From Coffea arabica (lineage: Eukaryota > Streptophyta > Magnoliopsida > Gentianales > Rubiaceae): a stretch of DNA of 64,000 nt. Below the pieces are notes generated by a model. The model had not been told where the DNA came from and did not search any database. It worked only from the letters and a program-made list of their open reading frames with translations. The DNA lies in contig NC_092320.1 of NCBI RefSeq assembly GCF_036785885.1, positions 13,207,557-13,271,556 of the forward strand, given 5' to 3'. Below are positions 24,524-35,067 of the stretch, in pieces (the first letter of the stretch is position 1; the number at the start of each line of letters is the position of its first letter). The position numbers and the translations under genes were made by a program.

Positions 24524-24543
24524 TGGCGCCGTCTGTGGGAACC
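24524..24543 (+). promoter_or_regulatory. Primer-binding site
   Basis: TGGCGCCGTCTGTGGGAACC begins two bases after the 5' LTR. The same sequence start occurs, inverted, next to the 5' LTR of the gypsy element (39367-39385). This is a common plant Ty3/gypsy primer site. Confidence 0.85.
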
Positions 24544-24560
24544 GTAAGGTAAGTAAGATT

Positions 24561-25709
24561 GTGCTGATGGCCAGGACGCGATCCAAGCGCACGGTAGAAA
24601 GCACCGGTCCGGGGGGCGGTGAAGGATCCCAGCGAAAGGAAATTGAGGCTTCTCGGGGCGCCGGGGGCTCAGCCCTTTCAGGAGAAAGGAGGCAGCAGAT
24701 CCTCCAATTCGTGACAGAGAACCTCCCCATGCTGGAAGATATCATCCGGCAGGCAAAGGAGGGGGAGGAGGCTGGAGGCGCGCAGACCTCCAAGGCGAAG
24801 GGGAAGGAGAAGGAGCCACTCCCCGAACCCTCGGAGGATGAGTCGCGCGACCAACCCCCCGGGAGGAAACGGCCACGGACGCCGCCTCGCCCGCGAACCT
24901 CGGAAGTCAGAGACAACGAAAGGTACTCCCGACACAGGTCCACGGGGAGCAAGCCGAGGGGTCCCTCGCCGGCGAGGCCTGCAAGGAACGGTCTCGTGCG
25001 CTCTCCAGACAGGTCTGCCAGGAGCCGACCTCGCGACCACCTGCATTCGGACCCTGCCCGGGATGAGCTTGAGCGGATCCTGAGGCCCCGGCAGTACGAG
25101 GACAACTACGCAATCTCGCCTTTTACCCGGGAAATAGAGGACTACCCTCTACCCCGGAGGTTTAAGATTCCGAGCATTGAGATGTACGATGCCTCCACAG
25201 ATCCAGAAGACCACCTTTCGGTCTTCCTGACGCATATGCGCCTGCAAACCGCCGCGGATGAGATCCGCTGCAAGACCTTCCCTATGTTCCTAAAGGGGAA
25301 GGCGCGACTCTGGTTCCAGGGACTGAAATCGGGGTCTATACGGAGCTTTCCCGAGCTGGCCCGGCAGTTTGCAGCCCAGTTCGTCTCCTCGAAGGTCTAC
25401 GCGAGGAACGCAACCCACCTGATCTCCATCAGGCAAAGGCCCGACGAGTCACTGAGGAATTTCATGACCCGCTTCAATGCGGAGAGCTTGCAGGTCAGGG
25501 ACAAGGACGAAAAGGTGGTGATGGCCGCCTTCACAAACGGGGTCAGGGTAGAGGAGCTTTTCTACGACCTGGCCAAGAAGCCTCCCGTAAACCTGGAGGA
25601 GCTCCTTCGCAGGGTGCACGCGGCTGTCAACGCAGAGGAGGCAGCCCGCCTGAAGAAAGAGTCAGATCGAGGGCTCGGAGAGCGGAGAGAACGGAAAAAC
25701 CCCCCATGA
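24561..25709 (+). CDS. Gag (Ty3/gypsy retrotransposon capsid-type protein)
   Basis: Gag forms the particle that packages element RNA. The frame is uninterrupted for 382 codons. The first ~180 residues are charged, Arg/Pro/Glu-rich and disordered; the retrotransposon gag domain follows at about 195-345, with DASTDPEDHLSVFLTHM, FPMFLKGKARLWFQGL, LARQFAAQF, ISIRQRPDESLRNFMTRFN and VVMAAFTNGV. No zinc knuckle (CCHC) is seen before the stop at 25707. The start at 24561 lies 17 nt after the primer site; a second ATG at 24567 is equally possible. The intact frame and near-identical LTRs suggest it could still be expressed. Confidence 0.88.
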   Translation: MLMARTRSKRTVESTGPGGGEGSQRKEIEASRGAGGSALSGERRQQILQFVTENLPMLEDIIRQAKEGEEAGGAQTSKAKGKEKEPLPEPSEDESRDQPPGRKRPRTPPRPRTSEVRDNERYSRHRSTGSKPRGPSPARPARNGLVRSPDRSARSRPRDHLHSDPARDELERILRPRQYEDNYAISPFTREIEDYPLPRRFKIPSIEMYDASTDPEDHLSVFLTHMRLQTAADEIRCKTFPMFLKGKARLWFQGLKSGSIRSFPELARQFAAQFVSSKVYARNATHLISIRQRPDESLRNFMTRFNAESLQVRDKDEKVVMAAFTNGVRVEELFYDLAKKPPVNLEELLRRVHAAVNAEEAARLKKESDRGLGERRERKNPP

Positions 25710-25734
25710 GGTCCGCAAACGGCTTTAAATTGCG

Positions 25735-26910
25735 AAATTTGAGAGTGCGATGCTCGACCCCAAGAGGTCGGCACGCCTGTTAAAGACGGGAGGCTTGACG
25801 CTCAACCCAAGAGATCGGCATGACCGTCTTGAAGGTGTGATGCTCGACCCCAAGAGGTCGGCACGCCGTGACTTACTTTGAGGCAGCTTGTCAAAACCAG
25901 GGAGCACGCTGGCTCGGCCCAGGAGGTCGGCACGATTGCCCTGAGAATGTAATACTCGACCCAAGAGGTCGGCATGACTGCCTGGAAAATGTGATGCTCG
26001 ACCCCAAGAGGTCGGCACGTCTGCTAAAATCAGGGAGCTCAACGCTCGACCCAGGAGGTCGGCATAACTGCCTTGAAAATGTGATGCTCGACCCCAAGAG
26101 GTTGGCATATCCGCTAAAATCAGAGTTCGACGCTCGACCCAGGAGGTCGGCATAACTGCCCTGAGAATGTAATGCTCGACCCAGGAGGTCGGCATGACTG
26201 CCTGGAAAATGTGATGCTCGACCCCAAGAAGTCGGCACGTCTGCTAAAATCATGGAGTTCAACGCTCGACCCAGGAGGTCGGCATAACTGCCCTGAGAAT
26301 GTGATGCTCGACCCAGGAGGTCGGCATGACTGCCTGGAAAATGTGATGCTCGACCCCAAGAGGTCGGCACGTCTGCTAAAATCATGGAGTTCAACGCTCG
26401 ACCCAGGAGGTCGGCATAACTGCCCTGAGAATGTAATGCTCGACCCAAGAGGTCGGCATGACTGCCTGGAAAATGTGATGCTCGACCCCAAGAGGTCGGC
26501 ACGTCTGCTAAAATCATGGAGTTCAACGCTCGACCCAGGAGGTCGTCATAACTGCCTTGGAAATGTGATGCTCGACCCCAAGAGGTTGGCATATCCGCTA
26601 AAATCAGAGTTTGACGCTCGACCCGGGAGGTTGGCGTGACTGCCTTCAAAGTATGATGCTCGGCCACAAGAGGCCGGCACGGCTTGAAATTTTGAAGTCG
26701 GAAAGTGCGATGTTCGGCCCCAAGAGGTCGGCACGTTGTGCCTTAACTTGAATGAGTTTGTTTGACCCAAGAGGTCGGCAAGGCTCAAATCTTTAAAAGT
26801 CGGGGGCTTAAACCATGTTAGTGTTAATTTGATGCTCGGTCCCATGAGGTCGGCACGCATTGATCAAGTTTGTCGAAACTTGGGAGTTTGACGCTCGACC
26901 TAGGAGATCG
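25735..26910 (+). repeat. Minisatellite-like tandem repeats in the gag-only element
   Basis: About 25 copies of a ~42-45-bp module whose core is GCTCGACCC-AAGAGGTCGGCA. Modules group into a higher-order period: GATGCTCGACCCC occurs at 26213, 26345 and 26477, exactly 132 bp apart, with 90-bp steps where one module is missing. Spacers alternate (CTGCCTGGAAAATGT, CTGCTAAAATCA, CTGCCCTGAGAATGT). Long open frames on both strands through this region are products of the repeat. Confidence 0.93.
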
Positions 26911-27038
26911 GCGCGGTTTTCTCAGTGACAGCACTGTACCAGAGGTGACCGGGGCAGAGCAGTGCGCGACGCTGGTCTCCCACGTGACAGAGTATAGATT
27001 AGGTTTGCCTGGAAGCCTTACCTAATCTAGGGGGCTAG

Positions 27039-27509
27039 TGCAGAGGCCCTGTATTGGGCCTAGACACGTGGCAGCCCAGGTATAGCCGAGTTGGGTTCCG
27101 GCCCCAGGCTCCTGGCTACCGCCCTGGGCCGCACCCCCGCTAGGGCTCCAGGGGGATCAGGAGACCGTCCCGCAGAGGTCGGAGGAGATCCCGCTCGGCG
27201 CGGGATTGAGATTATATCAGGAAGGTCCCGGAACGTACGGAGGTCGGACTCTGGCCCAGGTATAAATAGTGCTACACACCCATTGCCCAAGGTACGCTCA
27301 CTATAGGCAAATTACTCCCGGTTGTTACGACCTCCCGTGAACTCTACTCACCGGAAAACTAACTTGACCGTCGGAGCGCCCTCGGGGACAACCCTCGGGC
27401 CCCCTCGGTTAGCTCATCCTTTCTGTTTTGCAGGCTTGGAGTCAGCTCTGCCATCAGCGACCCGAGCTGATCAGGTCAGCTCTCCTAGGGGAAGTTCCGT
27501 GCTTCTTCA
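27039..27509 (+). repeat. 3' LTR of the gag-only element
   Basis: 471 bp. It appears identical to the 5' LTR until the last 27 bp, where 8 differences cluster (see findings). Confidence 0.93.
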
Positions 27510-28024
27510 CCTAGCAAGGGAGATATTAGTGGGAGGAAGGGGAAAAAAAACATCAAGTTCTTTGGCACATGCTTGTCTCCATCGATACAAGTATAGACAG
27601 TTGCAAGCTGCTAAAAATCACATTCAATAACAAGATTACTAGATTCTACGGATCACATTACATATACTCACTGACCTATATTGTTGCTGGGAACTTTTTA
27701 TATTATGTTCTTTAACAGAAGCTATGTCCATTTAAGGTGCTGCGACCGTAGGCAAATTGAAAAATGAATAGCAAGAGAATGAAAGTCTGCGCAGAAAACT
27801 CCTGGAAAATATTGCCCAATTTTTGTTCAAAAGCTTCAAACTGAACCAAAATTACAAGATTTGCTCATATCCAACAAGAATTCGTCAATTGCTAAACTTC
27901 CCTTTCTAACCTGTTCATTGCTTTGCTGTAGAACCTCACAAGTAGACGGGTTTTTCTTGAGACACACTTTTCCATTTGTAGTGTATACAAACTTTGTTGT
28001 ATACACATACATTTGTCCTCCCAA
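27510..28024 (+). repeat. Dispersed copy of the array's type A downstream sequence
   Basis: From the right CCTAG, the sequence CAAGTTCTTTGGCACA, then AACAGAAGCTATGTCCATTT, to AGACGGGTTTTTCTTGAGA and TTGTCCTCCCAA, aligns with 51206-51725 and the same part of each array unit. It shows the array segment was copied to, or originated at, this proximal site. The short 28-codon ORF conserved in the array is disrupted here. Confidence 0.8.
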
Positions 28025-28563
28025 TGTTGGATCCTTAATCCAACGTTGGACTTATATGTGAATAATTATGTGTTGCAAACTGTTTAATAAGGTTAAATCC
28101 AATTAAAGTGATTAATTATGATTTGAATTTTTAATGTATCTAATAGGTTGTGGGCCTTAAATGTGTAGAGAGTTAAGAGTAATTTATATTTTTATGATGG
28201 GTTGAAATAGGAATTTAAAAGGTAACATGAATGTTATCTATAAATAGAGTTATGGTCCCTAAGTCACACGTATTCTTATTATCGTACTTTCTAGTACCAT
28301 AAAAATAGCTCTTTCCTGATATCCCATCGTCAAAAAAGATACTAGAGAAAAATTAAAGTGTTCTCTTAAGAGAATAACAAATGCGTGTTGACCTGAAAGG
28401 TCATTCCAAAATCTCTAAGAATTTAAGTACCAGTTTGTTAACATGAATTCTGGTACGTTTCTATAATTTTATTATTAATTTATTTCTTAATAATCGACAT
28501 AAAGATTTTGAATTTAATACGTGATGGTTTTTACCAAAAGTTAATATAAACTACCACCTTGCA
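28025..28563 (+). mobile_element. Solo LTR, 539 bp
   Basis: Begins TGTTGGATCC and ends CTTGCA, flanked by CCCAA (28020-28024) and CCCGA (28564-28568), a near-perfect 5-bp duplication. In the tandem units the uninterrupted site reads TCCTCCCAATACACAACC, matching the two sides joined. A TATAAATA box lies at 28239-28246. No internal domain, so a solo LTR is the simplest reading. Confidence 0.75.
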
Positions 28564-28568
28564 CCCGA

Positions 28569-28815
28569 TACACAACCTCTTTCTCAATTACATTTTCATT
28601 TCCCAAAAATGGTTTGGACCTAACTTAACTCTTGACTTGGATCAAGGAAACACTTTTCTTCCAAATACAAGGAAATCGTAATTGGATGACAAATTAGAAA
28701 TTAAGATTTTGTGAATCAATTACGGGGAGATTTTGGGCTGATAGGGGAGACAAGTAGGACACAAAAGACGTGGGGACCCCTATCGAGTTATATTAACTCA
28801 TACACGATATGGATC
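28569..28815. other. Remainder of the flank sequence, degraded
   Basis: Starts with the resumed array match (TACACAACC, CTCAATTA) and then becomes unrelated. No gene. Confidence 0.5.
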
Positions 28816-29783
28816 AGGTTAAATGCACTAAATCTGACTCATCAAATAAGCACTTAACCCTCCCATTTGCATTTTAAGACAAAAGTGTCCTTACCATTTT
28901 ATTTTATTCTTTTTTTGGTGATTCATTCCCTTTTTTTTTTCCCTTTTCACCACTTTCTTTTATTTTTTTTTATTGTTTTCTTCCTTTACTATTTTGTCCC
29001 TTCTCTTGTGTCATATTTTGTTTCATTTTCTCACTAGTATTGCTAATTTTTATGCTTATTACAATATTGCAATTATCTTTTACCTATAATTTCATTCTTA
29101 TTTTATTTATTTACACTATTAGCAAATTTAAGACAAACTATATAGTGGTAAAAACTAATATATGGTTGTTATAATGAAAAAGTGTATTTACTTGCAAATT
29201 GACTATTTAAACAGATATTACTAAATTAGAACTTTAAATTACTTAATATTTAAAAGTATATCTCAAAAAATGAAGTAACTATTAGTTTTATTTACTTTTT
29301 TATGTATAGTTTATTAACCATATGTTATTATGATTTGAATTTGTTGCCGTTGTTATTAGAAATTAATTTATTTTAAACTCTAGATGTATTGATTTAAATA
29401 ATATATAAAATAGTCTATACACTTAGATATATACTTTGTTATTGCATAGACTTTATGATAATTATTTTTTCCAATAACAAAAGTAAAAAAGATAGAAATA
29501 AATAATGAATAAGTTTAAGAAGATTCAAATTAATACATAGATAATAATAGCAAAGAGAATAAAGTAGTTGATCACGTGAGAGAAGGGAGGAAAATAAAAA
29601 ATATAAAGGAAAAGGACAAGTAGAAAAAGGTCAAAAAAGGAGAAAAAAATAAAATAATAATTAATATGGAAGGAATACTTTTATCCTAAAATATAAAATG
29701 GGGGGCAAATACCTATTTATTGAGTTGAGGGGGCAAAGTGCAGTTGAAAATAAAGTTCGGGGGGAATTTAATGCTTTTAACCC
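28816..29783. mobile_element. MITE with ~9-bp target duplication (Mutator-like), 968 bp
   Basis: The left end AGGTTAAATGCACTAAAT and reverse-complemented right end GGGTTAAAAGCATTAAAT form inverted repeats. ATATGGATC precedes and ATATGGATA follows, an 8/9 match. The interior is AT-rich and non-coding. A 9-bp duplication points to the Mutator superfamily; an 8-bp reading (ATATGGAT) would fit hAT. Confidence 0.65.
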
Positions 29784-29964
29784 ATATGGATATAAAATAA
29801 TATTCCTTGCACTAAAATTCCTTTGATTATAGAATCAATCGTGAGATGCCATAACACATGAAATTTGATTAGCTCTAAATCAATGAAATTTATGGGGGAA
29901 AATAATTTGACAGATTTAGCATCCCAAATTTCTCTAAGAATCATTGCTGCAATTATATTAAATT

Positions 29965-29967
<3 letters not shown>

Positions 29968-29998
<31 letters not shown>

Positions 29999-30027
29999 CC
30001 ACAGAAATGTATCATATATATATATAT
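29968..30027. repeat. (TA)n microsatellite with a short direct duplication
   Basis: Two TA runs (29968-29996 and 30014-30026), each followed by ATAAGCCA-AGAAATGTATCATAT, so the block including the run is duplicated. Confidence 0.85.
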
Positions 30028-30065
30028 AAGCCATAGAAATGTATCATATCTTATGACTAAAAAAA

Positions 30066-30477
30066 ATGGCCTCTTTAATCCATTGCCAATCTGTGGCACT
30101 CTTGATTTTCATAGTTGCATTTTTTTCAATGCTTCCTTCTTGGACTTGCCTTGAACAATGACATTAAGGATTACAGTTTATTGGACACAATTTGCAGGGA
30201 AAATAAGGTAGTACAAATTTACGAGTTTTGCATAGACGTGTTAAAGTCGGATCCACATAGCGCTAGGTCAGACCTTGCTGGAGTCGCTAGAGTCGTGTTG
30301 GAGAAAGCGATTTACGAAGCAAGGACTACATTGATTTTGATTGATGACATTGCTAGAAGACCAGGTATGGATGATATTTCGCATTTTTATTTTAACATAT
30401 GCCTGGACAAATATGCCGAGATTTTCTCTAATATTCAAGCGAGTTTTGGAGATTTGAAGGGGGGTTTATTTGGAGAC
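30066..30477 (+). pseudogene. PMEI/invertase-inhibitor family gene, 5' part, split by a retrotransposon
   Basis: ATG at 30066 opens a convincing signal peptide (MASLIHCQSVALLIFIVAFF) that runs into TGA after 31 codons. The mature domain continues in the next frame: DYSLLDTICREN, then YEFCIDVLKSDPHSARSDLA, helices to NICLDKYAEIFSNIQASFGD and LKGGLFGD. One frameshift near 30150 therefore separates leader and domain. The coding sequence stops at GGAGAC, where the gypsy LTR begins; its first bases TGA provide a stop. The rest of the gene is at 39851-39943. The Cys spacing in the first pair (11 residues) is wider than the usual 8. Confidence 0.88.
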
Positions 30478-30948
30478 TGATGCGACTGTTGAGAGTACGA
30501 TCCGAACTCAGCAGCACCGGGTTGCGCGAGCTGCGAGGGAACGAATTGACGAACGAGGTACGTGAGCGGCCTGACCTGCAAAGGAATGAACAGCAGGACT
30601 AGTTCCCTGTTGTGATTCTGAAGGTCAAGTTAGCAATGGTAAAAGGTAGAGCAACATTATTGATTACTGTAGATGGTGTACCTTGTCTTGTTTGGTTGTG
30701 CTGTATTTATAAGCTTCTGGGTAGTAGTTTGCTTATAAGATTAGGAGCCCTACTAGAGAGGGATTCCTCTTAGGGTTCCGTCCAATGGCTCCGAAGGGTT
30801 CGGGGGGCTACGGCCCACCAGGCCCATCTAGCTGGGAGGCGGCGGCCATGCGCGAGCTGGCGTTCTACCTATTCGAGCTGATATGGCAGAGTTGACTGGT
30901 CACCATGTTCGAACTGACACGTGGCTCCAGTGGATTGGCTCCACCACA
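30478..30948 (-). repeat. 3' LTR of the gypsy element
   Basis: 471 bp. It starts with TGA in frame with the interrupted PMEI gene. A GTATTTATAAGC segment (minus GCTTATAAATAC) is the likely TATA region. Confidence 0.9.
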
Positions 30949-31129
30949 CTAGCTCCCCTTTGAGTCTAGAGTAATCGAGAAGTCGCATGAGTCTGGACCA
31001 AATTTCGAGATGGCGCGTCAGTCATCTCATAATGATAGTTGCTAGCCTAAGCATCGCATAGTACTGTGGTTATTGAAATTAAATTTTGAATTTGAATTCG
31101 GGACGTTTTGTCTTCCTGCTCTAGTGGCC

Positions 31130-31137
31130 TATAAATA
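31130..31137 (+). promoter_or_regulatory. TATA box upstream of the antisense ORF
   Basis: TATAAATA about 196 bp before the likely ATG at 31326, on the strand opposite to gag-pol. It would allow separate transcription of the extra ORF. Confidence 0.5.
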
Positions 31138-31325
31138 GGCCTCACCAGACGTTATTTTCACGCTTTCTCCTTTATTTCTCCACTCTCTCCATTTTCTAGT
31201 AGTTCGTGCATCTCCTTCTTGTGCGTCTTGTTGAGAGTTCGATCGAGAGTCAATTCGCGCACCTTTCTAGGCACATCACAGCTACTCTTTCTTTCTCACC
31301 AGTAAGTCTTCTTTCTCTCCCTTTT

Positions 31326-33554
31326 ATGTCTTTTTCTGAACACTCTGATATTACTAGTTCAATCCCTAGGCGTAGGATAGTCCGACCTATCCACATAGAG
31401 GTCCTTTCCTTTTCTTCTCCTTCCAATTCATCCTCTCCCAGTTCATCCGGGTCTGAGTACATTCTTTCCCCAGCTCGTTCCTTTGTTCCAACCATGGACC
31501 AGCCCGACCAGCCTGACCAATCTGTTGTCGAAACTGCTGCCCAAGGAATTCCACTGGAGGCAGTTCCACTTCATACTAGGGCAAGGACCTCTAGAGACCA
31601 TGACATCAATTTCAGGGAGGTCGATGTGATCCCTCCTCTCTTGGAGCAGGAGGGTGTGGACGAACTGGTGGGGAGATATGACATTCCCCCCAGTTCGAAG
31701 CTAGGGTTGTCTGACCTGGGATGTACGCTAGCCGACCTCCCCCTGGGTTTGTGGCTATCTATAAGGATCAGTTCATAGCTAGTCTCCGTTTTCCAATTCC
31801 CCAATTCCTCTTTCAGATCCTTACCTTCTGGGGAATCCGAATAACCCAACTCATTCCCAATGCTGTTCGGTCGATTTTAGGCTTCTTTATTATGTGTCGT
31901 CTTCTTCAAATCCCCTATTCTTTAGATCTCTTTAGGTCATTCTTCCATATGAAGATCAGTGGTCATGTTCCGGGTTGGTTTTACTTTGCTCGTAGGGGTG
32001 GAGCGAAGCACCCAACCCGCGAACTGTTCGCGGGCGTTCCCTCTTCTATTCAGACATAGAAAGCCCAATTTTTCTAGATGAAAAATATTGGGTTTCCTCC
32101 ACTGATCTGGAGAGAGGAGACCCAAGTCACTGATCCTGTCCCCTCTCCTTTGCCTGAGGCCAAACTGGGCCGCCTGCTCAGTTCGAACATAAGGCTTAAG
32201 GTGAAAGAGTTCAGCAACAACCAGCTCTGGTCTGCGGGTCTAATTCGGGCAGATGTGTCTGCTCCTACCCCTGACATTAGGTCCCTCACTCCGGACGAAC
32301 TGGCAGCCCGTAATTTCTTCTTTCTTTTTTTTTGAAGCGAACTTCCTGATGTTGTTGGTACTGATAACTTCCTTCTTGTTACAGTGAAGAGATTCTCTCA
32401 ACTTCTGTCCATGGGTGGAGGGGGCAGTTCGACCACGCCCACTCCCATGCCCTCTGCTGCCCCTGCCAGTTCGGTGTCTCCACCTCCGCCATCAATGAGC
32501 AGGCCCCAGCTCAGTCCTCCGTTGCTGAGGAAGGAAAAAAGAAATGCAAGAAGTCCACAGCCAAGAAGGCGAAAACAGAAGCGACCTCTTCGCCAGTTTG
32601 AGCGGAAGGTTCTGTGCCTTCTCCTCATCAACTCGGGCATTATGGGGTTAACTAGGCTGAGCAGTAAGCATCCTCTGAGTCTCCTCCTGTGATGTGGCGG
32701 CAGAGGAATGTCATCCCCCTCAAGCAGATGTTCGAACTAAACTCACATCCCCACTCGATGCACTTTTGTCCGAAGTGTGGGTTGTCGGTCAACGACCGAA
32801 CTCAGTTTTCGGAGGCAGCTCAGGAGCTTCCTTCAGTCCTCCCCCGTGACTATAACTTTATTCACATTGCACCTGATTCTGAACTACTCTAGCACTACTA
32901 TCTTAGTGCGGCTCAGGTCGGTCCCGAACAGCCTCTTCCCTCTACTTCATTTTAGTCAAGTTCAAGTTTGTTTATTGTGTTTAAATGCAACTGAACGTCG
33001 TTGGCTCCGAACTAATGAGAAGATACAAAAATATGAACGAGACGTTGTCTCAAGTTAGAGCAGCCAAGGACAAATTGGCAGACCAGCTTGATGCTACTGA
33101 TGCCGAGCTGGAGTCCCTGAAGAAGCAACTCACGCAAGCCCAGGCCGCTAGCGAGCTAGAGAGGATGAAGGCTGCCGATCTGGCCTCGCAGCTAGAAAAC
33201 GAACAGAAGAGATCTGTCGAACTGCTGGGTCAGGCTGAAACTGCTTGGGAGGAAGGGCACCAGCTGGGCGTTCAGGAGTTCAAGAGGTTAGAAAGCTTCA
33301 TGAACGATCTGGCCATCCTAAATGGCCCAATCCTGCAGATTGGGTATACACAAGCTATGAACGACGTGCAGGCCCTGAACCTGCCAGGCTTTGATCTTAG
33401 GAGGTGGTCCAGCTACGACCCACGAGTGATGGAGCAGGTAGATCGGCTAGTGGAAGGCTATGCGCACAGGCGTAAGCTGGCAGACCTCGTGGTTGACCCG
33501 ATCTTGCCTGTGACCTCCCTCGAGCCCGGACAGAAAGACCAGGGAGAGTACTAA
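31326..33554 (+). pseudogene. Antisense extra ORF of the gypsy element ('putative gypsy-type transposon' domain), degenerate
   Basis: Starts near MSFSEHSDITSSIPRRRIVR and continues through a Ser/Pro-rich region. A frameshift at a C-run (about 31738-31745) leads into PGFVAIYKDQFIASLRFPIP, RSILGFFIMCRLLQIPYSLD, GHVPGWFYFARRGGAKH and, after in-frame stops (32057-32077), a conserved FPPLIWREET block. This is the domain often annotated as a gypsy-type 'transposase' in plants. A possible intron ends at CTTCTTGTTACAG (about 32383). The C-terminal part (32985-33554) is intact: a coiled coil of about 100 residues (KDKLADQLDATDAELESLKK) and a globular tail. Its function is unknown. It reads opposite to gag-pol. 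Confidence 0.8.
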
Positions 33555-34345
33555 GTAGCATAGGTGAAGTGGATGGTAGTGCGTAGAGTAGGTCCCGAAC
33601 TGAGCAAAGCCAGTTCGTTTTGTATGCTCTTCCTTTTGTATATCTACTTTAAATGAATGAGCCCTTCTTTTGCTTAACACATAGCCAAAATTTTCATTCA
33701 TGTTTTTCTAAAAATACTTGTTCGAACAGAATCCCTACAATCAAACAGACTTGACAGAATTGACACTGTGCTCGAACTAATTTTTCATGAACTGTCTTCT
33801 AACTCAAACAAAAAATAGCGACCTCAAATGAAGACTTTTGTGTTAACTGATCTCTAACTTACCCAAAATATGTAAATCTCCACTGAATACGCTGGTGCAG
33901 ACTGGATTCTAACTAGTCCAAATTTACATAGAACAGCTCGGATGAGCTCTAACGGAAAAGTCTCAGATTTGAATTGTGCCACATACACGGGACTGCTTCT
34001 CCGCTAAGGTGAGCTAACCTGTAGTAATTCGCTTGATCTGCCTCCTTAATCACATAGGGTTCTTTCCAGTTTGGATCTAACTTACTCGTGCCTAGGACCT
34101 GACTTACTGAGTTTTTCATAGAACTAGATCCCCTGACTTGAAGGAGAGGTGTCTGACCCTAGCGTTGTAGTGCTGCGTGACCTGTCCTTTATGCTTAACC
34201 ATTCTTATAGCTGCTTTTTCTCTCTTCTGTTCGAGTAAATCTAAATTGAGCCGCATCTCATCCTCATTTTCCTAGGTTACGAAGTTTTGCACCTTGTTTG
34301 ATGGCAAACCAATTTTCACCGGATTTACCGCTTTCGCCCCATAAG
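33555..34345 (-). other. Region between integrase and extra ORF, with degraded integrase end
   Basis: Spacer between the convergent antisense ORF and integrase. The left part is AT-rich and non-coding; the integrase C-terminus extends into it in broken frames. Confidence 0.5.
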
Positions 34346-35067
34346 TTAGAGCAAATGGACTTTCCTGGATGGCCTTCCGGGTGTAGTTGGGTAAACGCAG
34401 AATATGGTGGGCAGGTAATCCATCCATCCAGTTCGAGCAGACTCTACCTGACCATTAGCTCGAGGGTGTCCCAAGAAAGTGAAGTGTTGCGAATCCCGTG
34501 CTCGGAGCACCAATCTCGAAAGAAATTGTCGGCGAATTGCCGGTTGTTGTCTGAGACTAGAGCTCCTGGAATGCAAAATCGACAGACCATGTTTTTCCAG
34601 AAGAACTTCTAGACCGACTTGCTGCTGATTGTGTTGAGTGGTTCGGCTTCCAGCCACTTAGTGAAATAGTCTATTGCCACCACCAGATATTCATAACATC
34701 CTAAAGCTCGGGAAAAAGGACCACGTAGGTCGATCCCCCATTGGAAGAACGACCACGGGTTTTGAAGGGGAATCATCTCCTGCATTGGGGCGTGGTGAAC
34801 GGGCACGTGTAGTTGGCGTGACCTGCACCTCGCCAGCAATTTGGCCGAGTCCCGGAAGATGATAGGCCAATAATATCCGGACAACATCCACTTCTTAGCC
34901 AGGACCCGCAGGTCGACATGTTTTCGCAGATGCCCCTCATGCAGTTCGCCAGGATGTAGCCCCCTTCCTTTGGCATCACACATTTCAGCCATGGATGCAG
35001 GTATGATTTCCTGTACAGTACTCCATCCATGAGCGAATATCCTTGCAATTTGAGGAAGATTTTTCAC
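34346..35067 (-). pseudogene. Integrase of the gypsy element, broken
   Basis: Integrase inserts the cDNA into the genome. Visible are the zinc-binding region (LHEGHLRKHVD, with GYYWP and LLARCRSRQ, where the second Cys is replaced by Arg) and the catalytic core start: WGIDLRGPF with the first Asp and LVVAIDYFTKWLEAEPL. An in-frame TAG at about 34609 follows, then the core continues in another frame to LGHPRANGQVE, containing the region of the catalytic Glu. Not functional. Confidence 0.88.

Larger units (their letters stand above)
24051..27509 (+). mobile_element. Gag-only LTR retrotransposon (TR-GAG type), 3.46 kb, young
   Basis: Two 471-bp LTRs (24051-24521 and 27039-27509) start TGCAGAGG and end CTTCTTCA, with a 5-bp target duplication CCTAG. 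A primer-binding site TGGCGCCGTCTGTGGGAACC follows the 5' LTR and GGGGGCTAG precedes the 3' LTR. The only coding region is gag (24561-25709), followed by a 1.2-kb tandem-repeat region. There is no protease, RT or integrase, so enzymes must come from a partner. The Tat-like gypsy element at 30478-39845 has the same primer-binding site and a related gag. The LTRs look identical over the first ~444 bp, so insertion is recent. Confidence 0.93.

Noticed and set aside
25891-26667. 258-codon minus-strand repetitive open frame
   Set aside because: Open only because the 44-bp module lacks stops in that frame; both strands are open.
25735-26910. CRISPR-like appearance of regularly spaced repeats
   Set aside because: Spacers are also repeats, the region lies inside an LTR retrotransposon, and the DNA is eukaryotic.
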